NCBI GenBank assembly: GCA_945874855.1
Contig: CAMCIP010000119.1
Coordinates: 1 to 7,057, forward strand
DNA: 7,057 bases
From: Brevundimonas vancanneytii
GTDB taxonomy: Bacteria > Pseudomonadota > Alphaproteobacteria > Caulobacterales > Caulobacteraceae
Direction: 5' to 3'
The position numbers and the translations under genes were made by a program. This document shows, piece by piece, positions 1 to 5,497 of this stretch (positions are counted from its first letter, which is position 1; each line of letters opens with the position of its first letter). The notes below the pieces were generated by a model. The model was given only the letters and a program-made list of their open reading frames with translations, did no database searches and was not told where the DNA came from.

Positions 1-27
1 CGCCTGATCGCGCAGGAAGGCAAGCAT
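1..27 (-). CDS. Possible 5' end of a divergent gene (comEC-like?), partial
   Basis: Read on the minus strand, an ATG at 27-25 opens a frame that stays open to the window edge and gives MLAFLRDQA. Upstream codons in the same frame are also open (ending SLRAR before the ATG), so the true start could lie slightly further upstream. The short peptide resembles the N-terminal helix before the first membrane segments of alphaproteobacterial ComEC/Rec2 DNA-uptake channels. A divergent comEC next to gltX is a neighbourhood I recall for alphaproteobacteria. Only nine codons are visible, so both the existence of the gene and its identity are tentative. Confidence 0.3.
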
Positions 28-61
28 GCGCGCCCGCAGGCTGGGCTTGGACGCAGGCGGC

Positions 62-69
62 GCTATAAG
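62..69 (+). promoter_or_regulatory. Candidate -10 element for gltX
   Basis: GCTATAAG matches seven of eight positions of the alphaproteobacterial housekeeping -10 consensus GCTANAWC. A possible -35, TTGGACG at 47-53, resembles TTGACGS, but the 8-base spacer is shorter than the usual 10-14, so that half is weak. A transcript from here would begin near 75-77, only a few bases before ATG 80 and about 20 before ATG 95. This argues against translation from the upstream ATG at 26. The reverse complement (CTTATAGC) could also serve the divergent minus-strand gene. Confidence 0.35.
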
Positions 70-79
70 GGCGGCCCCG

Positions 80-1525
80 ATGGACCCTTCCCCCATGACC
101 TCTCCCGCCTCCTCGCCTGACGCGCCCGCCGTCGTCACCCGCTTCGCCCCCTCGCCGACCGGATATCTGCATATAGGGGGGGCAAGAACGGCGCTGTTCA
201 ACTGGTTGTTTGCACGTCACCACAACGGCAGGTTCCTCGTGCGGGTGGAGGACACCGACCGGGAGCGGTCCACGGACGACGCCGTGAAGGCCATCTTCGA
301 CGGTCTCGGCTGGCTGGGCCTGTTCGCGGATGAGGAGCCCGTGTTCCAGTTCAGCCGGGCCGACCGGCACCGCGAGGTGGCCAACCAGCTGCTGGCGACC
401 GGCCACGCCTATCGCGACTTCCTGACGGCCGAGGAGACGGGTGCGCTTCGTGACGCCGCCAAGGCGGAGGGACGCGCGTTCGAAAGCCCTTGGCGGGACC
501 GTGAGCCCTCGGTCGACGACCTGATGAATCCTCACACGGTTCGCTTCAAACGCCCCCAAGGCGTGGCCGTGACCATCCAGGACGGTGTCCAGGGGCCGGT
601 GTCCTGGGACACGGGATCGCTGGACGATCTGGTCATCCTGCGCTCCGACGGGGCCCCGACCTACAACCTGGCCGTGGTGGTCGACGACCACGACATGGGG
701 GTGACCCACGTCATCCGCGGCGACGACCATCTGAACAACGCCGCGCGCCAGGCGCTGATCTATGACGCACTGGGCTGGACCCGGCCGGTGTTCGCCCACA
801 TCCCCCTGATCCACGGTCCGGACGGGGCCAAACTGTCCAAGCGTCATGGGGCCCAGGCTGTGCATGAATATGCCGACATGGGCTATCTGCCCGAGGCCAT
901 GCGCAACTATCTGGCCCGGCTGGGCTGGGCCCATGGCGACGAGGAGCTGTTCTCCGACGCCCAGGCCATCGCCTGGTTCGGGCTGGAGGGCATCGGCCGG
1001 GCACCGGCCCGGCTGGACTTCGACAAGCTGGCCCACGTCAATGCCCACTGGATGCGGTTGGCCGATGACGATCGTCTGGCCAAGGCCGTACTGGACGTTC
1101 ATCTGGCGCGGGGACTGGCGCTGGCGGAGGGCGATGAGTCTCGGCTGCAGCAGGCCATGCCCTTCGTGAAGGACCGGGCGAAGACCTTGCTGGAACTGGC
1201 CGACCAGACCGCTTTCGTGGTGCGGCGCCGGCCGCTGGCCATCTATGAGAAGGCCCTGCCGATGCTGACGGGCGAGTCTGGCGAACGGATCGGTCGACTT
1301 CGCGACCGGCTGAAGCTTTTCGAGAGCTGGGACGTCTTCGCCCTTGAGGCCGAGCTCAAGGTTTTTGCCGAGGAAGAGGCCGTCGGATTCGGCAAGATCG
1401 GCCCTGCGGTCCGCGCGGCCCTGACCGGTGACGGCGTTTCGCCCGACATCGCCCGGACTTTGGCGGCGCTGGGGCGGGAAGAAGGCCTCGGGCGCTTGGA
1501 TGATGCGCTGCAACAGACTAAATGA
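80..1525 (+). CDS. gltX: Glutamyl-tRNA synthetase (GluRS)
   Basis: Class I aminoacyl-tRNA synthetase that charges tRNA-Glu with glutamate in the cytoplasm. From ATG 80 it is 481 residues, the normal size. The catalytic Rossmann domain carries the HIGH-type motif in FAPSPTGYLHIGG (residues 22-34). The KMSKS-type loop is KLSKR (251-255), in the typical context HGPDGAKLSKRHGA. The C-terminal third is the helical anticodon-binding part. Three in-frame ATGs compete: 26 lies upstream of the likely promoter, 80 has an AAGGG eight bases before it, and 95 (giving MTSPASSPDAP, 476 residues) has no Shine-Dalgarno but is a typical family N-terminus. I chose 80, and 95 is nearly as likely. The protein has no cysteine, so it lacks the zinc site of the E. 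coli enzyme. Many alphaproteobacteria have two GluRS paralogues and form Gln-tRNA through GatCAB; which paralogue this is cannot be settled here. gltA follows after 85 bases with no clear terminator between. Confidence 0.97.
   Translation: MDPSPMTSPASSPDAPAVVTRFAPSPTGYLHIGGARTALFNWLFARHHNGRFLVRVEDTDRERSTDDAVKAIFDGLGWLGLFADEEPVFQFSRADRHREVANQLLATGHAYRDFLTAEETGALRDAAKAEGRAFESPWRDREPSVDDLMNPHTVRFKRPQGVAVTIQDGVQGPVSWDTGSLDDLVILRSDGAPTYNLAVVVDDHDMGVTHVIRGDDHLNNAARQALIYDALGWTRPVFAHIPLIHGPDGAKLSKRHGAQAVHEYADMGYLPEAMRNYLARLGWAHGDEELFSDAQAIAWFGLEGIGRAPARLDFDKLAHVNAHWMRLADDDRLAKAVLDVHLARGLALAEGDESRLQQAMPFVKDRAKTLLELADQTAFVVRRRPLAIYEKALPMLTGESGERIGRLRDRLKLFESWDVFALEAELKVFAEEEAVGFGKIGPAVRAALTGDGVSPDIARTLAALGREEGLGRLDDALQQTK
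1496..1524 (+). promoter_or_regulatory. Weak candidate promoter for gltA
   Basis: TTGGATG (1496-1502) and ACTAAATG (1517-1524) lie 14 bases apart, within the spacing range of the alphaproteobacterial TTGACGS / GCTANAWC promoter. The -35 part matches about four of seven positions and the -10 part six of eight. The site overlaps the last codons of gltX. A start near 1530 would give gltA an approximately 80-base leader that contains the direct repeat at 1530-1553. The match is weak and gltA may equally be read from the gltX promoter. Confidence 0.22.
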
Positions 1526-1529
1526 CGTT

Positions 1530-1553
1530 CACCTGATCTTCTCCACCTGATCT
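1530..1553 (+). repeat. Two-copy 10-bp direct repeat upstream of gltA
   Basis: CACCTGATCT occurs at 1530-1539 and again at 1544-1553, separated by TTCT, a period of 14 bases. It lies just after the gltX stop codon and 57 bases before the gltA start. The copies are identical and noncoding. They could be a tandem regulator site or part of a structured leader; chance is also possible at this length. Confidence 0.6.
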
Positions 1554-1610
1554 CCGCGCCCGCCGGCGACCTGCTTCCCGGTGACCGCGTCGACACACAG
1601 CGAGGCCCAC

Positions 1611-2912
1611 ATGACCGATCCCGCCAAGACCGCAGGTTCCGCGACGCTGACCCTTGGCGGCAAGACCGTGGAACTGCCCGTTCTCTCGGGATCGACCGGC
1701 CCTGATGTCATCGACATCCGCAAGTTGTACGCGTCGACCGACGCCTTTACCTTCGACCCCGGCTTCACCTCAACGGCCGCGTGTGAAAGCGCGCTGACCT
1801 ATATCGACGGGGACAAGGGCGTCCTGCTGCACCGCGGCTATCCGATCGACCAGCTGGCCTCGCAGTCCAACTTCGTCGAGGTCTGCCACCTGCTCTTGCA
1901 TGGCGAGCTGCCGACGGCCGAAGCCTATGAGAAGTTCGAGCGCTCGATCACCATGCACACCATGCTGCATGCCCAGTTCGACCGCTTCTTCGAGGGCTTC
2001 CGTCGCGACGCCCACCCCATGGCCATCATGGTCGGGGCCGTCGGCGCCCTGTCGGCCTTCTATCACGACAGCCTCGACATCCATGATCCCGTGCAGCGCA
2101 ACATCTCGGCCATCCGCCTGGTCGCCAAGATGCCGACCATCGCCTCGCGCGCCTTCAAATACTCGATCGGCCAGCCGTTCGTGTCGCCGCGCAACGATCT
2201 GAACTATTCCGAGAATTTCCTGCGCATGTGCTTCGCGGTGCCGGCGGAGGACTATGTGGTCAATCCGGTGCTGGCGCGCGCCATGGACCGCATCTTCATC
2301 CTGCATGCCGACCACGAGCAGAACGCCTCGACCTCGACGGTGCGGCTGGCGGGCTCGTCCGGGGCCAATCCCTTCGCCTGCATCGCGGCGGGTATCGCCT
2401 GTCTGTGGGGGCCGTCGCACGGCGGCGCCAACGAGGAGGCGCTGAATATGCTGAAGCAGATCGGCACGCCCGAGCGGATTCCTGACTTCATCGCCGGGGT
2501 GAAGGACAGGAAGCACAAGCTGATGGGCTTCGGCCATCGCGTCTACAAGAACTACGACCCTCGCGCCAAGGTCATGCAGCAGTCGGCCTATGAGGTGCTG
2601 GACGCTGTCGGCGACCCGAACGATCCCCTGTTTCAGGTCGCCCGCGAACTGGAGCGCGTCGCGCTGAACGACGAGTATTTCATCGAGCGCAAACTGTTCC
2701 CGAACGTCGACTTCTATTCGGGCATCACCCTGTCTGCGATGGGCTTCCCGACCTCGATGTTCACCGTCCTGTTCTCACTGGCCCGCACTGTCGGCTGGAT
2801 CGCCCAGTGGCAGGAGATGATGGAAGACCCGTCGCAGAAAATCGGTCGGCCGCGCCAGCTGTACACCGGCCCGACCGAGCGCGACTACGTGCCCATCCAG
2901 CAGCGGGGCTGA
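1611..2912 (+). CDS. gltA: Citrate synthase, type II
   Basis: Condenses oxaloacetate and acetyl-CoA to citrate, the entry step of the TCA cycle, in the cytoplasm. It has 433 residues from ATG 1611, matching the bacterial hexameric type II enzymes (E. coli GltA has 427). The N-terminal small beta domain (LTLGGKTVELPVLSGSTG) is typical of this type. The three catalytic residues are visible: His270 in WGPSHGGANEEA, His309 in MGFGHRVYKNYDPRA and Asp367 in NVDFYSGITL, equivalent to E. coli H264, H305 and D362. The start at 1611 has GAGG at 1602-1605 with a five-base spacer. An in-frame GTG at 1581 would add ten residues (MTASTHSEAH) that do not look like the family. It sits 85 bases after gltX and is followed by an 81-base gap before the DUF305-propeller gene. 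No truncation or unusual residue was seen. Confidence 0.98.
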   Translation: MTDPAKTAGSATLTLGGKTVELPVLSGSTGPDVIDIRKLYASTDAFTFDPGFTSTAACESALTYIDGDKGVLLHRGYPIDQLASQSNFVEVCHLLLHGELPTAEAYEKFERSITMHTMLHAQFDRFFEGFRRDAHPMAIMVGAVGALSAFYHDSLDIHDPVQRNISAIRLVAKMPTIASRAFKYSIGQPFVSPRNDLNYSENFLRMCFAVPAEDYVVNPVLARAMDRIFILHADHEQNASTSTVRLAGSSGANPFACIAAGIACLWGPSHGGANEEALNMLKQIGTPERIPDFIAGVKDRKHKLMGFGHRVYKNYDPRAKVMQQSAYEVLDAVGDPNDPLFQVARELERVALNDEYFIERKLFPNVDFYSGITLSAMGFPTSMFTVLFSLARTVGWIAQWQEMMEDPSQKIGRPRQLYTGPTERDYVPIQQRG

Positions 2913-2933
2913 GACACGACGTCCTCCGGGGTT

Positions 2934-2958
2934 TTGTCGGCGCCGATGGCCGTGATAG
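2934..2958 (+). promoter_or_regulatory. Weak candidate promoter for the DUF305-propeller gene
   Basis: TTGTCGG (2934-2940) matches six of seven positions of the alphaproteobacterial -35 TTGACGS. TGATAG (2953-2958) sits where a -10 could lie but matches GCTANAWC poorly. A start near 2965 would leave a leader of about 30 bases to TTG 2994 and would include the Shine-Dalgarno at 2981-2985. The -10 half is overlapped by the dyad at 2939-2969, so repressor or activator control at this point is conceivable. Confidence 0.2.
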
Positions 2959-2969
2959 CCATGGGCACC
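2939..2969. repeat. Imperfect inverted repeat between gltA and the next gene
   Basis: GGCGCCGATGGC (2939-2950) and GCCATGGGCACC (2958-2969) form a 12-position dyad with ten complementary pairs around a seven-base centre, CGTGATA. It lies 26 bases after the gltA stop and 24 bases before the proposed TTG start at 2994. There is no T-run after it, so it is a poor intrinsic terminator. It could be an operator over the promoter region or a transcript-end hairpin for gltA. Confidence 0.5.
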
Positions 2970-2980
2970 GCCATTTCTCC

Positions 2981-2985
2981 GGGAG
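2981..2985 (+). promoter_or_regulatory. Ribosome binding site that decides the TTG start at 2994
   Basis: GGGAG lies eight bases before TTG 2994. The other in-frame candidates (TTG 2934, ATG 2946, ATG 2961) have no comparable purine stretch. Starting at 2994 also gives a signal peptide of normal size, so the two lines of evidence agree. Confidence 0.6.
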
Positions 2986-2993
2986 TAGAGTCG

Positions 2994-5423
2994 TTGTCGC
3001 AGACCGGTCCGTCGATCCGCAAGCTGCTGGGGGCGTCCGCCGCCTTCGGCGTCCTCCTGTTCGCCACGGGAGCCCTTGCCCAGGAGGCGCCGCTGGTTCA
3101 GCCGGGGGCGCCCGGTCAGGCCAGCCGCACCCTGGAAGGGCGCGAGGCCGCACGGATCGCCGACAACCGCTACTCGGCGGACGACGTCGCCTTCATGCAG
3201 GGCATGATCCTGCACCACGCCCAGGCCCTGGAGATGGCCGCGCTGGTTCCGCAGCGGACCAACACGCCGGCGATCGTGGATCTGGCCTCGCGCATCGACG
3301 CCTCCCAGGAGGACGAGATCGCCTTCATGCGCGGCTGGCTGACGGAGCGCGGCGAGAGCGCGCCCAATCCCGGCGCAGCCATGGACCATTCGGCCCACGC
3401 GGGAATGGACCACTCCACCCATGCCGGCCATGGTGCCATGCCGGGCATGGCCACACCCGATCAGATGGCCCGTCTGGCCGCGGCCTCGGGCCCGGAGTTC
3501 GACCGCCTGTTCCTGCAGCTGATGATCGCCCACCACGAGGGCGCCCTGACCATGGTCGGCAACCTGCTGTCGCGGCCGGGCTCGGCCTATGACCCGCTGC
3601 TGTTCCGCTTCGCCAACGACGTGAGCAACGAGCAGCAGTCCGAGATCAACCGGATGGCGGGCCTGCTGCGCGCCGCCTCGCCCGACCCGCGGACCAATCT
3701 GCGCGCGGGCTTCCGCGACGCCGGGACGGCGATCAGCAACATGGAACTGCTGGCCAGCCTGCCCAAGCCGACCGGCTTCTTCGACCCGGCCAACCCCGAG
3801 GGGCTGCCGCCGCGCGCTCCGGCGGCGGGCGAGGGCCCGGCCGAGATCGGGCGGCGCTCGCCCTTCCTCAGCTTCTCCAACACCGACATGGCCTTCTCGG
3901 GCGACCTGCTGGCGGTGGGCAACTATCACGGCATCAATCTGTACCGGATCGGCCGTGACCCCGCACCGACGCTGATCAGTTCCGTTGTCTGCCCCGGCGG
4001 TCAGGGCGACGTGTCGATCGTGGGCGATCTGATGCTGATGTCAGTGGAGTCCACCAACGGGCGCGTCGACTGCGGACGTGAGGGCGTCGGCGCGGGCGCC
4101 AGCCCCGACCGCTTCCGCGGTCTTCGCATCTTCGACATCTCCGATCCCGTCCGACCTGTCCAGGTCGGTCAGGTCCAGACCTGCCGCGGGTCGCACACCC
4201 ATTCGGTCGTTGCCGCCGATGCGAACCGCCTGATCGTCTACAACTCCGGCACAGCCGGCGTCCGCGACGAACGCGAGCTGGCGGGCTGCGTCGTCGGCCA
4301 GCCGGGCGATGAACGCACCGCCCTGTTCCGCGTTGATGTGATCGAGATCCCGCTGGCTGACCCGTCGCGGTCGCGCATCATCGACAGTCCCACCGTCTTC
4401 GCTGATGCGGAGACGGGCGAGATTGCCGGCCTGTGGCGCGGCGGGGATCACGGCGCAGGCACCCAGACGACGGCCCAGACCAACCACTGCCACGACATCA
4501 CCCTGTTCCCGACGAAGAACATCGCGGGCGGGGCCTGCTCAGGCAACGGCATCCTGTTCGACATTTCGGACCCACGCGCGCCCAGGCGGATCGACGCCGT
4601 GGTCGACGACGGCTTCGCCTACTGGCACTCGGCGACCTTCAACAACGACGGCACCAAGGTGGTCTTCACCGACGAGTGGGGCGGCGGCGGGCGGCCGCGG
4701 TGCCGGGTCCAGGATCCGATGACCTGGGGCGCCAACGCCATCTATGACATCGTCGACGGCAAGATGGTGTTCCGCAGCTATTACAAGCTGCCCGCGCCCC
4801 AGACCGATCTGGAGAACTGCGTCGCCCACAACGGCTCGCTGGTGCCGGTGCCGGGCCGCGACCTGTTCGTCCAGGCCTGGTACCAGGGCGGGCTGTCGAT
4901 CAGCGACTTCACCGACTCCTCCAACGTGTTCGAGATCGCCTATTTCGACCGCGGCCCGGTCAACGCCGAGCGTCAGGGATCGGGCGGCTACTGGTCGGTC
5001 TACTGGTACGACGGCCGTGTCTACGGCACCGAGATCGGCCGCGGCCTGGACGTCTTCGCCCTGACCCCCAGCGAGCATCTGACGGCCAATGAGCTGGCCG
5101 CCGCGGCCATGGCCGAACAGGGCGAGACGGTGAACCCCCAGCAGCAGTATCCGGTCACCTGGCCCGCCCACCCTGTGGTCGCCCGCGCCTATCTCGACCA
5201 GTTCGCCCGCGACGGCGGCATGGACGCCGCGTCCATGGCCCAGGTCAGCGCGGTTCTGGATCAGGCGCAGCCCCTCATCGAGGCGGGACGCCGCGACCCG
5301 GCGGTGGCCGCGCGCCTGCGCGGACTGGCTGGGGCGATCACGCCGACCGGCACGGACCAGACCGCCAAGCGTCAGGCCGCGCTGAAGGAAACCCTGACGG
5401 GCATCGCGGCGCGGATCAGCTGA
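2994..5423 (+). CDS. Exported DUF305 / LVIVD beta-propeller fusion protein, probable metal binding
   Basis: An 809-residue exported protein of unknown function. Residues 1-29 form a Sec signal peptide: RK at 9-10, a hydrophobic stretch, then ALA before Gln30. Residues about 58-215 are a DUF305 ferritin-like domain with two signature helices, FMQGMILHHAQALEM (HH at 74-75) and LMIAHHEGALTM (HH at 180-181). Between them is a Met/His-rich linker (130-152) containing MDHSAHAG then MDHSTHAG. Residues about 290-690 are a beta-propeller with LVIVD-like strands such as GLRIFDISDP (376-385) and GILFDISDP (519-527). All eight cysteines (333, 360, 397, 432, 499, 515, 570, 609) lie in the propeller. Histidines recur in HTHS (401, 403), NHCHD (498, 500), YWHS (545) and AHN (612). 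Residues 691-809 look helical. Some DUF305 proteins, such as cyanobacterial CopM, bind periplasmic copper. A copper role here is inference and no catalytic activity can be assigned. TTG 2994 was chosen for its Shine-Dalgarno and signal peptide; ATG 2961 is the alternative. Confidence 0.9.
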   Translation: MSQTGPSIRKLLGASAAFGVLLFATGALAQEAPLVQPGAPGQASRTLEGREAARIADNRYSADDVAFMQGMILHHAQALEMAALVPQRTNTPAIVDLASRIDASQEDEIAFMRGWLTERGESAPNPGAAMDHSAHAGMDHSTHAGHGAMPGMATPDQMARLAAASGPEFDRLFLQLMIAHHEGALTMVGNLLSRPGSAYDPLLFRFANDVSNEQQSEINRMAGLLRAASPDPRTNLRAGFRDAGTAISNMELLASLPKPTGFFDPANPEGLPPRAPAAGEGPAEIGRRSPFLSFSNTDMAFSGDLLAVGNYHGINLYRIGRDPAPTLISSVVCPGGQGDVSIVGDLMLMSVESTNGRVDCGREGVGAGASPDRFRGLRIFDISDPVRPVQVGQVQTCRGSHTHSVVAADANRLIVYNSGTAGVRDERELAGCVVGQPGDERTALFRVDVIEIPLADPSRSRIIDSPTVFADAETGEIAGLWRGGDHGAGTQTTAQTNHCHDITLFPTKNIAGGACSGNGILFDISDPRAPRRIDAVVDDGFAYWHSATFNNDGTKVVFTDEWGGGGRPRCRVQDPMTWGANAIYDIVDGKMVFRSYYKLPAPQTDLENCVAHNGSLVPVPGRDLFVQAWYQGGLSISDFTDSSNVFEIAYFDRGPVNAERQGSGGYWSVYWYDGRVYGTEIGRGLDVFALTPSEHLTANELAAAAMAEQGETVNPQQQYPVTWPAHPVVARAYLDQFARDGGMDAASMAQVSAVLDQAQPLIEAGRRDPAVAARLRGLAGAITPTGTDQTAKRQAALKETLTGIAARIS
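3381..3428 (+). repeat. Two 24-bp imperfect tandem units encoding a Met/His-rich linker
   Basis: 3381-3404 encodes MDHSAHAG and 3405-3428 encodes MDHSTHAG. The units differ at six of 24 bases, and only one difference changes the amino acid (Ala to Thr). The repeat continues into HGAMPGM, so the linker holds five His and four Met in 23 residues. It sits between the two HH-motif helices of the DUF305 domain. Silent divergence with conserved protein suggests an old duplication kept for its residues. Confidence 0.8.
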
Positions 5424-5431
5424 CGCATTGA

Positions 5432-5477
5432 GCCTGTCGCCCCGGACGTCCCCTTTGCGGCGTCCGGGACGACGGGT
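5432..5477. terminator. Long hairpin between convergent genes, likely bidirectional terminator
   Basis: CCCGGACGTC (5441-5450) pairs with 5459-5468 (ten pairs, one a wobble) around an eight-base loop, CCCTTTGC. After a single C/A mismatch (5440/5469) the stem continues with 5432-5439 against 5470-5477, eight more pairs of which two are wobbles. It begins nine bases after the stop of the DUF305-propeller gene and lies 20 bases past the lpxB stop on the other strand. Neither strand has a T-run beside it, so it may stop transcription with Rho or protect both mRNA ends rather than act as a classic intrinsic terminator. Confidence 0.6.
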
Positions 5478-5497
5478 GGTCAGACCGAGGCGTTGCG

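Noticed and set aside
26..79. Upstream ATG at 26 as the gltX start
   Set aside because: It adds 18 Arg/Ala/Gly-rich residues not seen in GluRS, has no clear family support, and lies upstream of the likely -10 element at 62-69.
1561..1568. Palindrome CGCCGGCG in the gltX-gltA gap
   Set aside because: An eight-base GC palindrome is expected by chance in such GC-rich DNA and has no stem extension.
1770..2537. Minus-strand open frame of 255 codons opposite gltA
   Set aside because: It is fully antisense to a clear citrate synthase gene. The predicted protein is His/Arg/Gly-rich without a recognisable motif, as expected for shadow frames in GC-rich DNA.
2807..3592. Plus-strand open frame of 261 codons spanning the gltA end and the next gene
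   Set aside because: It is out of frame with both supported genes, rich in Arg/Gly/Pro, and has no motif or plausible start.
2775..3929. Minus-strand open frame of 384 codons opposite the end of gltA and the DUF305 domain
   Set aside because: It overlaps two well supported genes on the other strand, its composition is typical of a shadow frame, and no domain is recognisable.
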